Shown here piece by piece: positions 43,441 through 52,399 of a DNA stretch of 64,000 nt. The notes below the pieces were generated by a model, which was given only the letters and a program-made list of their open reading frames with translations, searched no databases and was not told where the DNA came from. Position numbers and translations under genes: made by a program. The DNA comes from Leptospira sp. (lineage in GTDB: Bacteria; Spirochaetota; Leptospiria; Leptospirales; Leptospiraceae): the NCBI GenBank assembly GCA_027531445.1, contig JAPZRK010000046.1:1-64000 (forward strand), in the 5' to 3' direction. Each line of letters begins with the position of its first letter. The first letter of the stretch is position 1.

Positions 43441-44895
43441 ATGTTATTCCAATTTTATAATACAAAATCTGCGCAGAAAGAACCTTTTCAACCTTTAAAT
43501 CCAAATTCAGTTAAGGTATATTCTTGTGGTCCAACTGTTTACAATTATGCGCACATCGGAAATATTCGATCATTTCTTTTTGTCGATATTTTACGTCGCG
43601 GTTTAAAACTCGCTGGATATAAGTTAGATCAGACCATGAATATAACCGATATCGATGATAAAATAATCAACGAGTCTATAAAAAAAGGAATCAGTGTTGA
43701 AGAATTCACCAAACCATGGACGGATGCTTTTTTTGAAGACTTAAAAACGTTGAATGTTGAAACCTTAGAGCACTACCCGAAGGCTACAGAATCAATCCAT
43801 GATATGGTACATATCGTTCACAAATTAAAAGAGAATGGTCTTGTTTATGAAAAGGATGGTAGCTTATACTACTCGATCCAAAGATTTCCAAAATATGGAG
43901 CCCTTTCTCGCATCGACGTAACGGGTATGAAATCTGGCGCAAGATATGATGCAGACGAGTATGAAAAGGATGACGTGCGGGATTTTGTCTTATGGAAAAC
44001 TCAAAAAACCAAAGATGAAAAGGCATGGGAAAGTGACTTGGGCGTTGGTAGACCTGGCTGGCATCTTGAATGTTCTGCAATGATTAGAAAAGTTTATCAA
44101 TCTGGTGTTGATATTCATACCGGTGGGATCGACCTACTCTTTCCACATCACGAAAACGAGTTAGCATTATCAGAAGGAGCCTATCCGAATGAAACGTTTG
44201 TTGGAACATGGTTGCACTGCGAACATCTTTTGGTCGAAGGTGAGAAGATGTCCAAAAGTAAAGGTAACTTTTATACCTTAAGGGATATTGTAGCAAAGGG
44301 TTACCAGCCAAAATATATTAGGTATCATCTTATTTCATCTCATTACCGGTCTAAGTTGAACTTTTCACTTAAGACGTTAAATGAATCTAAACAAGCCTTT
44401 GATCGTATTCAGTCTACTTTGAATCGCGTATTAACTAAGTTATCTTATGAGTGGCCAAAAATTGATGCTTCTGATATTTCAAAATTACACTCTCAAATAG
44501 TAAGTAATAAAATTCTGAGTACGTTAAATGAATTTGAGTCTTCAATTGCTGATGATTTAAACTTGCCCAAAGCTCTTTCTTCTATTTTTGATTTTTTACG
44601 AGAGATCAATTCAGGTTTAGATTTAGATTCATGGTCCCATCAGGAATTAAATGAGATTGTTTATAGCTTTCAGATTTTTGATGTGATTCTAGGTATTCTT
44701 TCATTCGAGAAGGAAGAAGAAAAACTAGACGGTATCGATAAAGAGAAAATTGAATCTATGATTGAAGCACGCAAATTAGCAAAATTGAATAAAGATTTTG
44801 CAACTGCTGATCAAATTCGTAAAAATTTATTGGAGCTAGAAATTCAACTTTTGGATCATAAGGATGGAACAACCACATGGAAAAGAAACCAGTAG
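43441..44895 (+). CDS. cysS: Cysteinyl-tRNA synthetase
   Basis: Class I synthetase, 484 residues. HIGH box is HIGN in YNYAHIGNIRSF; the KMSKS box is complete (KMSKSKGNF). Zinc ligands include the Cys in YSCGPTVYN and the Cys/His set in GWHLECSAM and HHENELALSEG. The C-terminal anticodon region and the final helical pair (RKLAKLNKDFATADQIR) are present. The end overlaps the methyltransferase start by 19 nt. Confidence 0.96.
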   Translation: MLFQFYNTKSAQKEPFQPLNPNSVKVYSCGPTVYNYAHIGNIRSFLFVDILRRGLKLAGYKLDQTMNITDIDDKIINESIKKGISVEEFTKPWTDAFFEDLKTLNVETLEHYPKATESIHDMVHIVHKLKENGLVYEKDGSLYYSIQRFPKYGALSRIDVTGMKSGARYDADEYEKDDVRDFVLWKTQKTKDEKAWESDLGVGRPGWHLECSAMIRKVYQSGVDIHTGGIDLLFPHHENELALSEGAYPNETFVGTWLHCEHLLVEGEKMSKSKGNFYTLRDIVAKGYQPKYIRYHLISSHYRSKLNFSLKTLNESKQAFDRIQSTLNRVLTKLSYEWPKIDASDISKLHSQIVSNKILSTLNEFESSIADDLNLPKALSSIFDFLREINSGLDLDSWSHQELNEIVYSFQIFDVILGILSFEKEEEKLDGIDKEKIESMIEARKLAKLNKDFATADQIRKNLLELEIQLLDHKDGTTTWKRNQ

Positions 44896-45647
44896 ACATC
44901 CTTTTTGGAAAAAGAAATTTTTATGAATTCCTTGAAACCCTCGATACGATGCTTCCAGAAAAGGGAGTAAAATCTATTCGTGAAGTGCTTTTGAAGGACT
45001 CTATACCTACTGAAGAAAAAAAACGTATCATCGCATTTTTACCAACTCATGTAAAATGTACGCTTGTTAGTTCAAGGGAACTAGATCGTGTGGCCGGAGA
45101 TAAAAATCACCAAGGTTATATCATTATCCGCACGAAACAAAAAGCATTCCAATCGTTGAATTGGGAACAATTAAAATCAATGGTTCAAGCTGGCGATGGT
45201 CCCATATTGATTCTGGATAGAATCCAAGATCCTGGAAATATGGGAAATTTATTAAGGACAGCGGAATGTATGGGAGTCAAACATGTGCTCATGTCCGATC
45301 GTGATACGGCTCCGATTAGTCCAGTAGTGGAAAAATCGTCGGCAGGCGCGGTTCATCATTTAAATATTTTTCGAATTGCAAATTTAGCAAATGCGATGGA
45401 TTACTTAAAAGAATTAGAATATTGGATATTAGCCACTGATGAAGAAGGATCGGAGGAAGTATGGGATGATTTACCCACACCAGAAAATATGGCGATTATA
45501 ATGGGTAACGAGGGAGAGGGTGTGAAAAGGATTCTACTCGAACATGCAGATTATAAAGGTCGAATTGCCCTTCAAGGATCCGTTACTTCATTGAATGTTG
45601 TCGTTGCATGTGGTATCACTTTAGATAGGATAGTAAATCGTAGTTGA
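44877..45647 (+). CDS. SpoU/TrmH-family RNA 2'-O-methyltransferase
   Basis: A 256-residue knotted SPOUT methyltransferase, RlmB-like. The three motifs are present: LILDRIQDPGNMGNLLRTAE (motif 1), MGNEGEGV (motif 2) and LQGSVTSLNVVVA (motif 3). The N-terminal 90 residues form the RNA-binding substrate domain. The target is not deducible from sequence alone (23S rRNA G2251 is the RlmB target). Start ATG inside cysS; AAGGATGG precedes it. Confidence 0.87.
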   Translation: MEKKPVDILFGKRNFYEFLETLDTMLPEKGVKSIREVLLKDSIPTEEKKRIIAFLPTHVKCTLVSSRELDRVAGDKNHQGYIIIRTKQKAFQSLNWEQLKSMVQAGDGPILILDRIQDPGNMGNLLRTAECMGVKHVLMSDRDTAPISPVVEKSSAGAVHHLNIFRIANLANAMDYLKELEYWILATDEEGSEEVWDDLPTPENMAIIMGNEGEGVKRILLEHADYKGRIALQGSVTSLNVVVACGITLDRIVNRS

Positions 45648-46732
45648 AATTTGGAAGTTTCATTCTTCTTTTTCTTTTTTTCATCTTTAGCATCCAATCA
45701 TGTGCATATTACGTATGGAAAAAAGAGTTCACGCGTGAAGAAAAAAATGATCCTGCTCTTTTCTTGTCCCTTGCAGGTTTTATCGGAAATCCAAACCAGG
45801 CGTTATACATTTTTATTCCTAAGTCGGATCGCCAGCTTCCTCATGAACAATTTGTAGAAGTAGAACTTTCCAATAAGACGACGAAACCTAAAATTGTTTT
45901 TATTCATGGGTGGAATCCATTAGAGAGAGATTTAGATCCATTTACCTCACGTGCGCGAAAGATTGATAATATAAAAGGAACATTTCAAAATGCGATCATT
46001 CATTATCAAGAAAATCAACAAGAAGTAAAATCTAAGTACGACCTGTATTTATTTACTTATAGGACTTCCAATGCAGTTATTTTTAATGGGGAAGGTTTTG
46101 TTAGCTATTTAAAACGCACGTTTACTAAAGATGAAAAGGTCATTGTCGTGGCTCACTCGATGGGTGGCATTGTCACAAGAGCCGCCATGAGATCCCCTCA
46201 ATATGAGGCAGGACTGATTGACGGAGTGATCACATTGGCCTCGCCTATGTATGGATCTCCTTTTGCATCAGATGAATTTTTAAAAAATCAAACCTTGGTC
46301 AATGAACTTTCCTCCTTCCTAATTGAGACACAAGGGGGGACTGATTTAGGTTACACAAATAATGGAACAAACCAAATTCCCATTGGTACGGAATTTAATT
46401 TTGTTTTAGATTCTATCAACAATGGTTTTCCGTACAATTCGTTATTCATTTCTTATGCGGGGATATTGAATAACGATTGTCAAGGTGCAGAAACTTTTTA
46501 CTATCAAACGTCTTGTAAGATACTCACAAATTCTACTCCGAGTTTTGCATCTAACGATGGGATTGTATCAGAAAATAGTGCAATTCTTGGTGGAACGGTT
46601 TTTCAACACTATTTAAAATCTGGCTATGATCATTCCATGATGGCATTTCAAACTTCAATGATTGATGATACGAAGAGCGTTTCGCTTTTTCGAGAAATCA
46701 TTTTAAAAATTGATGAGTTAGTTTCGAGATAG
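45644..46732 (+). CDS. Lipase-like lipoprotein (alpha/beta hydrolase)
   Basis: A 362-residue predicted lipoprotein (lipobox SIQSC, Cys20) with an alpha/beta hydrolase domain. IVFIHGWNP is the oxyanion region and VVAHSMGGIVTRAA the nucleophile elbow with G-x-S-like Ser (HSMGG). The fold resembles PGAP1/lipase-like esterases. Candidate His is in SGYDHSMMAF near the end. Start TTG overlaps the methyltransferase stop. The stop is directly followed by the convergent SSS-transporter stop with no gap. Confidence 0.82.
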   Translation: MKFGSFILLFLFFIFSIQSCAYYVWKKEFTREEKNDPALFLSLAGFIGNPNQALYIFIPKSDRQLPHEQFVEVELSNKTTKPKIVFIHGWNPLERDLDPFTSRARKIDNIKGTFQNAIIHYQENQQEVKSKYDLYLFTYRTSNAVIFNGEGFVSYLKRTFTKDEKVIVVAHSMGGIVTRAAMRSPQYEAGLIDGVITLASPMYGSPFASDEFLKNQTLVNELSSFLIETQGGTDLGYTNNGTNQIPIGTEFNFVLDSINNGFPYNSLFISYAGILNNDCQGAETFYYQTSCKILTNSTPSFASNDGIVSENSAILGGTVFQHYLKSGYDHSMMAFQTSMIDDTKSVSLFREIILKIDELVSR

Positions 46733-48460
46733 TCACTGAATACTTTTTTTGACTGCCAATGATAGAAGTAATATTGATACAAACATGATTGGAACAGAGT
46801 AATACAGGTTTGCCGGAATCCAAAGTAGGCCTTGAATTGACTGTAACCCACTAATAATGAGTATAAAACCTGAGACCACACCTAATAAGGAATATTTGAT
46901 CGAATTGGGATATCTTTCAAAGTCGATTTTTTGTGATTGGAAAAAACCTTTCCAAAAATAGTGCGGCGGTTTGGCTTTATGATAAAATGAGATTAAAGTT
47001 GATTTTTCGGAAATCGGTAATACAAATGTGCTCAATATCAAAATGAACATACAAGTAAATGAAGTCGCGAAGATTGTATACGGAAAGCCAAGTTCTAAAA
47101 CCAGTGAAAATATAATATAACAAATAGGTGAAAGAATCATAGCTAGTATTTCAGTATATGCGGAAATACGCCAGTAAAACCATCTAGCGATTAATACAAA
47201 TCCTATACCAGATGAGGCTTCCAGAATAAAAATCCAGGCGCCTTTGATTGTTTCCATGCCATAAACTGCTAGCACAAGTGAACCTATTCCTGTTAAAAAC
47301 TGAAATACATACGAGATTCTCAAATAATACTTATCCGGTCTGCCTGATTGGATCGCTGGACGCCAAAAATCAAAAACAAGATAGGAAGCGCCCCAATTTA
47401 AATGAGTAGCAAGTGTAGATAGATATGCTGCTAAAAACGCACTGAGAATAATCCCTTTCAGCCCAAGTGGCAAACCTTCATTCAAAAACAAAAGGAAGCC
47501 TTTCCCACTCTCGCCTTCTGAAAGTCCTGGGAAAGCAATAATGGATGCTAATGCAACTAAAATCCAAGGCCATGGTCGTAGGAAATAATGTGCGATAACA
47601 AACCATAGAGAACTTTTGATGGCCGCACTTTCATCTTTTGTTGCAAGTATTCTTTGAGCAATGTATCCACCTCCTCCAGGTTCGGAACCAGGATACCAGC
47701 TAGACCACCATATAACAGTTAACATAATAACGAAGTGGTCAAAAGGTAAACCTTTGCCATTAAAAAAATCAGGATAAAAATTTAATGATTCACTTGGTAA
47801 TTTGGCAACTAATCCAGCTACTCCATTGATTGATGGAAGTTTTAAGACAAAATAAGCATAGACCAAACAACCACCCCAGGCTAAAAAAAACTGAAAAACA
47901 TCAATATAGGAAATTCCTTTAAGACCACCTAAAGTAGTGTAAATGATTCCAGCGATTAGAAGTATAAATAAAATGAGAATATCTGAATATTGTGGAAAAA
48001 ATACTTGGATGATTTTAAGCATAGCCAAGTTAACCCAACCTAGGATCACGAGATTCAAAATGCCACCGATGAGAATGGCTTTGAAGCTTCTTAAATACTC
48101 CGCTTCTTTACCTGAATATCGAATTGAAATAAATTCAAGATCTGTCGTTGCACCTGAACGTTTCCATAACTTGGCAAAAAAGAATACCGTTACAAGACCG
48201 CCGATTGACATATACCACCAAAGCCAATTGCCTGAAATTCCAGTGGATCTAATAATTTCAGTAACCGCAAGCGGTGTATCAGCCGCAAACGTCGTCGCTA
48301 CCATTGCAGTTCCAGCAACAAACCAACTTAATTTCCCTTCGGCCTTAAAATAACCAGATAGAGTTTTTTCTGTTTTACTCCGTGATCGAATTAAGATGAA
48401 AATAATGATTAAGAAAGGAGAAAAAAAGAAGAGAATATCTAGAAGTGAAAAATCTATCAT
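46733..48460 (-). CDS. Sodium/solute symporter (SSS family)
   Basis: A 575-residue transporter with about 13 hydrophobic helices. The first core helix shows SWFVAGTAMVATTFAADTPLAV, and a later segment has the SSS-like YTTLGGLKGISYIDVFQFFL. The substrate is unknown. It overlaps the hisF stop by 4 nt and is the last gene of the lptD run. Confidence 0.87.
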   Translation of the reverse strand: MIDFSLLDILFFFSPFLIIIFILIRSRSKTEKTLSGYFKAEGKLSWFVAGTAMVATTFAADTPLAVTEIIRSTGISGNWLWWYMSIGGLVTVFFFAKLWKRSGATTDLEFISIRYSGKEAEYLRSFKAILIGGILNLVILGWVNLAMLKIIQVFFPQYSDILILFILLIAGIIYTTLGGLKGISYIDVFQFFLAWGGCLVYAYFVLKLPSINGVAGLVAKLPSESLNFYPDFFNGKGLPFDHFVIMLTVIWWSSWYPGSEPGGGGYIAQRILATKDESAAIKSSLWFVIAHYFLRPWPWILVALASIIAFPGLSEGESGKGFLLFLNEGLPLGLKGIILSAFLAAYLSTLATHLNWGASYLVFDFWRPAIQSGRPDKYYLRISYVFQFLTGIGSLVLAVYGMETIKGAWIFILEASSGIGFVLIARWFYWRISAYTEILAMILSPICYIIFSLVLELGFPYTIFATSFTCMFILILSTFVLPISEKSTLISFYHKAKPPHYFWKGFFQSQKIDFERYPNSIKYSLLGVVSGFILIISGLQSIQGLLWIPANLYYSVPIMFVSILLLSLAVKKSIQ

Positions 48461-49233
48461 AACCTAACTTTTATGCCCATTTCTCTCATTGCCTGTTTTG
48501 TTTCTGCTATCGTATATACACCAAAATGAAATATAGATGCGGCTAGAACTGCATCCGCACCGCCTCTTAAAATTGCCTCTGACATATGCTCGGGATTTCC
48601 TGCTCCGCCGGAAGCAATGATAGGAATCGATAAATTTTGCGAAAGTAGCTTCAACATGTTGATGTCGAAACCATCTTTTGTTCCATCCCTATCCATGGAA
48701 GTCAGCAAAATTTCTCCTGCTCCACATTCATATGCTTCTTTCCCCCAATCCAATGTTTCACGACCTGTTTCTGTTCTACCTCCATGTAAGTAGACTTCGA
48801 ATCGTTTTCTTTCGTGGTTGAATTTAGAATCGATTGCACAGACAATACATTGAGAGCCATATATCTCGCTTGCTTCTGTTAGTAATCCAGGACGTTGGAA
48901 TGCGGCTGTGTTAATTGAGACTTTGTCTGCTCCGCGGTTTAAAACTGATCTTACGTCATCTAACGTTCGTATACCACCACCTACAGTGAAAGGTATAAAG
49001 AGTTTGTTCGCTACTTCCTCAACTAGATTTAACAGAATATCTCGTTTATCACTCGACGCTGTGATATCAAGAAAACAAACTTCATCGGCTTGATTTTCTT
49101 CATATGCAATGGCGCAAGATACGGGATCACCTGCATCAACTAAGTTAACAAAATTTACTCCTTTGACAACTCTTCCATCTTTTATATCCAAACATGGAAT
49201 GACTCTTTTGGTTAGCTCATCTGTCTGTATCAT
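48457..49233 (-). CDS. hisF: Imidazole glycerol phosphate synthase cyclase subunit
   Basis: Histidine biosynthesis barrel enzyme, 258 residues. VIPCLDIKDGRVVKGVNF has the catalytic Asp, the second catalytic Asp lies in VCAIDSKF, and phosphate-binding FTVGGGIRTLDDV and IASGGAGNPEHM are intact. HisH and the rest of the his genes are not in this window. It overlaps gatA by 4 nt upstream and the transporter by 4 nt downstream. Confidence 0.95.
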   Translation of the reverse strand: MIQTDELTKRVIPCLDIKDGRVVKGVNFVNLVDAGDPVSCAIAYEENQADEVCFLDITASSDKRDILLNLVEEVANKLFIPFTVGGGIRTLDDVRSVLNRGADKVSINTAAFQRPGLLTEASEIYGSQCIVCAIDSKFNHERKRFEVYLHGGRTETGRETLDWGKEAYECGAGEILLTSMDRDGTKDGFDINMLKLLSQNLSIPIIASGGAGNPEHMSEAILRGGADAVLAASIFHFGVYTIAETKQAMREMGIKVRL

Positions 49234-50696
49234 TGGATAGAATCGGGAAGTGTAATTTTGGTTTCAGGAAACTCACCAAACATCTTTGCATATGACAATA
49301 AATTTTCTTCATCAAAATGATTTGCAGTCAATTGCATGCCAATTGGTAATCCATTTTCGTCGACACCAGCAGGACAGCTTATAGCTGGAACGCCTGCGAG
49401 GTTTACTGTTGTAGTAAGAATATCAGCCAAGTACATTTGTATTGGGTCTTTCGTTTTTTCTCCAACTTTAAAGGCGGTCGTAGGAGATGTCGGTTGAAAA
49501 ATAAAATCTACTTCTTTAAAAAATGTGTCATACTGTTTTTTTATAAGCACCCTTGCTTTTTGTGCCTTACCATAATAGGCATCATAATAACCGGAGCTAA
49601 GTGAGAATGTGCCCAATAGAATTCTTCGTTTTACTTCGTTTCCAAAACCTTGCGATCGGGATTCAACATATAAGTCATCTAACTTCCCTTTCCCCTCTAC
49701 TCTAAGTCCATAACGTATACCATCGAACCTAGAGAGATTTGAAGAACATTCTGCTGTTGCAATGACATAATAAACAGGAATTGAATTTTTGAAAAGGCTA
49801 AAGTCCAATTCTTTGATCACCGCACCTTCATTTGCCAATTTTGTCTTTAACTCTTCGTAACGTTTGGCGACACTTGGGCTTGATTGTGTCTCTTCTGTCT
49901 TCATAACGCCGACACGCAATCCTTTCCATGATTTAATGGTAACGTTTTTAGAAGAAAACGTTTTATCTTTAGCAGATGTTTGGTCGCGAAGATCCGATCC
50001 TTGGATTGTTTCAAAGATATCAATGATTGCGTTTAAATCATTACCAAATGGTCCAATTTGATCTAAACTGGATGCATAAGCTACTAGTCCATATCTGGAA
50101 ACGCGTCCATAAGTCGGTTTTAAACCCCAAATTCCACATAATGAAGCTGGTTGCCGGATTGAGCCTCCAGTGTCTGATCCAAGAGAAGTTGGCACCATGT
50201 TTGATGCAACAGCTGCCGCCGAACCACCACTAGACCCTCCTGGAATTCTTGAAGTATCAAATGGGTTCTTAGTCACTTGAAAAGCACTATTTTCAGTAGA
50301 ACTTCCCATAGCAAACTCGTCCATATTGGTTCTTGGAAGTAATGCAAAACCTTTGGATCTTAGTTTTGATACTACTGTCGCATCATAAGGAGACCGGAAG
50401 TTTGCCAATATTTTTGAAGAACAGGAAGTGATTTCTCCCTCGATACATATATTGTCTTTGATTCCAATCGGTATCCCATCTAAGTCGGAAAAGATCGCGT
50501 TTGATTTTCTTCTTTTGTCGCTTTCGATCGACTGATTTAGAATTTTATTATGATCCACTTCTAAAAAAGCCTTAATTTTTGAGTCTTCCGATTCAATCCG
50601 CGTCAAATATGATTTAGTTAATTCTTCGGATGTGAAATCCTTTTTCGATAAACCATCTTTTATTTGGGAATATGTTAACTTATAAAGATCTTTCAT
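49230..50696 (-). CDS. gatA: Aspartyl/glutamyl-tRNA amidotransferase subunit A
   Basis: Amidase that supplies ammonia for Gln-tRNA (or Asn-tRNA) formation. 488 residues. The Ser-cisSer-Lys triad is complete: Lys in GIKDNICIEG, Ser pair in RIPGGSSGGSAAAVAS and SLGSDTGGSIRQPA. The LKPTYGRVSRYGLVAYASSLDQIGP segment (shortened: LKPTYGRVSRYG) is the family hallmark. It overlaps gatC and hisF by 4 nt each. Confidence 0.96.
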   Translation of the reverse strand: MKDLYKLTYSQIKDGLSKKDFTSEELTKSYLTRIESEDSKIKAFLEVDHNKILNQSIESDKRRKSNAIFSDLDGIPIGIKDNICIEGEITSCSSKILANFRSPYDATVVSKLRSKGFALLPRTNMDEFAMGSSTENSAFQVTKNPFDTSRIPGGSSGGSAAAVASNMVPTSLGSDTGGSIRQPASLCGIWGLKPTYGRVSRYGLVAYASSLDQIGPFGNDLNAIIDIFETIQGSDLRDQTSAKDKTFSSKNVTIKSWKGLRVGVMKTEETQSSPSVAKRYEELKTKLANEGAVIKELDFSLFKNSIPVYYVIATAECSSNLSRFDGIRYGLRVEGKGKLDDLYVESRSQGFGNEVKRRILLGTFSLSSGYYDAYYGKAQKARVLIKKQYDTFFKEVDFIFQPTSPTTAFKVGEKTKDPIQMYLADILTTTVNLAGVPAISCPAGVDENGLPIGMQLTANHFDEENLLSYAKMFGEFPETKITLPDSIQ

Positions 50697-50977
50697 GTTT
50701 CAATAACCCTTGGTACCACAACATAACCATTTTCATACGATGGAGCAATTTTTGAAAGAGCTTCGCGATTTAGCGTGTTTTCAGAAATATCTGGTCTTAA
50801 TACTTGCATGGTAAGCTGATAAATTTCATCGTCTTCTACGGCAGATGTGTCCATATTCTTGATTTCATCTACATAGCTAACAATACGAGAAAAATCATTC
50901 AACATTCCCTCAATTTCATCATCCTTTATCGTTAACTTTGCAAGTGCTGCAATTTCTCTTAAATTCTTTTCATCCAT
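50693..50977 (-). CDS. gatC: Aspartyl/glutamyl-tRNA amidotransferase subunit C
   Basis: The small structural subunit, 94 residues. ALAKLTIKDDEI and FSRIVSYVDEIKNMDTS are typical, and the end PSYENGYVVVPRVIE matches the conserved F-x-VPxVie tail. AGGA lies before the ATG. GatB is not in the window. Confidence 0.95.
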   Translation of the reverse strand: MDEKNLREIAALAKLTIKDDEIEGMLNDFSRIVSYVDEIKNMDTSAVEDDEIYQLTMQVLRPDISENTLNREALSKIAPSYENGYVVVPRVIET

Positions 50978-50990
50978 AGTTTATATTCCT

Positions 50991-52397
50991 TTAATACGCA
51001 TTTCGATCAACAATAGCTTTTAATGGAGTTAACAAAATAATTTTAAGATCAAAACTTAAACTCCAATTCTCAATATAGTATATGTCTGCTTTGATACGAT
51101 CTTCTATCGATGTATCTCCTCTTAATCCTTGTACTTGCGCCCAGCCAGTGATTCCTGCTTTGGCGGCGTGCCTTCGCATATATTCATGATGTTCTGACTG
51201 AAATTTTTCTACGTAAAAGGGTCTCTCTGGTCTTGGACCAACGACGGACATGTCTCCGAGTAAAACGTTAATGAATTGAGGTGTTTCATCTAGTGAAAGT
51301 TTACGAAGGATGCTACCAATGCGCGTGACCCTAGGATCATTTTTTGTCGTCCATAGTGTATCAGAATCCTGTCTCTGCTGGACAACCATAGATCTGAATT
51401 TTAGCATATTAAATTTTTTATTGTCTAGTCCAACTCGTTCCTGTTTGTAAAACACTGGGCCAGGACTTGTGATTTTTATTAAAATTGCTAGAATGATATA
51501 GATCGGGCTAAAACAAACAATAAATAAGAGAGAAAAAACAATATCAAACGTACGTTTGATTACTCGGTTATAACCTAGTCTGAGTGGTATATTTCTTATG
51601 GAAATAATAGGAATGCCATCCAAAACCTCCACTCTACCTTTAGCAGTAATAATTTCCTCATAGCTTGGTACAACTTTTAGATCTATGCCTAAAAAATCGG
51701 AAATATCGATCGCTTCTTTTAAAAAATCTCCTTCATCATGTGAAAGAGCATAGACTAACAGATCAACTTCATTCTGTTTTAAATATTCTTCTAATTCCTT
51801 CAGTTTTGCAACGACCTTTAAATTACTGTCACTGCTTAATAAGTTTACTTTACCTGAAATAAACCCAATTACATTATACCCATAGATGGAGTGTTTTCTG
51901 ATTGTGTTCGCAAACGTTTGTGCAGATTTTCCTGTACCTAAAATCACAACGGAGCGTAAATTATAACCCTTACTGCGTAAAATCCTGAGGATCCCGCGAA
52001 GAATAAAATGCCCGAGACTGCTGAGTAAAATCGTAGCTATAACAAAGTAGGAAATTACTAGACGAGAAAAACTTTCGCCTCGAAAGAAAAAAAGCGCCGT
52101 CAGAATTAGCATCAAATTTATGAAAACACCTGAGGCAATTGCAAAAAATTCATCAGTTAATGATAGTCCACGCCGCGGATGATAAAGATCTATCGAAAGA
52201 AAAGAAATGACCTGAGAAATACCAAGAACAAGACCTAGAAAGAAATAGTTTTGGAAGTCAATAATTTGCCTTTGAAAGGTAGAATCTTCCGAGAGATAAT
52301 ATCGAATAACAAATGCAATCCCAAAGCTTAAAAAAGCAATGCAAAGATCGGTAAATAAAAAGAGAAGTTTGAATGATTGGCTTCTTTCTTTTAACAT
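50991..52397 (-). CDS. Undecaprenyl-phosphate sugar phosphotransferase
   Basis: Starts a lipid-linked glycan by moving a sugar phosphate to polyprenyl phosphate. 468 residues. Four to five N-terminal membrane helices (about 10-125), a Rossmann-like CoA-binding part (VVILGTGKSAQTFANTI) and the C-terminal sugar transferase domain with KRTFDIVFSLLF, then PVFYKQERVGLDNKKFNMLKFRSM (seen in part), GPRPERPFYV and ITGWAQVQGLRGDTSIEDR. This is the WcaJ/WbaP type. It sits 2 nt downstream of lptD. Confidence 0.9.
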   Translation of the reverse strand: MLKERSQSFKLLFLFTDLCIAFLSFGIAFVIRYYLSEDSTFQRQIIDFQNYFFLGLVLGISQVISFLSIDLYHPRRGLSLTDEFFAIASGVFINLMLILTALFFFRGESFSRLVISYFVIATILLSSLGHFILRGILRILRSKGYNLRSVVILGTGKSAQTFANTIRKHSIYGYNVIGFISGKVNLLSSDSNLKVVAKLKELEEYLKQNEVDLLVYALSHDEGDFLKEAIDISDFLGIDLKVVPSYEEIITAKGRVEVLDGIPIISIRNIPLRLGYNRVIKRTFDIVFSLLFIVCFSPIYIILAILIKITSPGPVFYKQERVGLDNKKFNMLKFRSMVVQQRQDSDTLWTTKNDPRVTRIGSILRKLSLDETPQFINVLLGDMSVVGPRPERPFYVEKFQSEHHEYMRRHAAKAGITGWAQVQGLRGDTSIEDRIKADIYYIENWSLSFDLKIILLTPLKAIVDRNAY

Positions 52398-52399
52398 AA

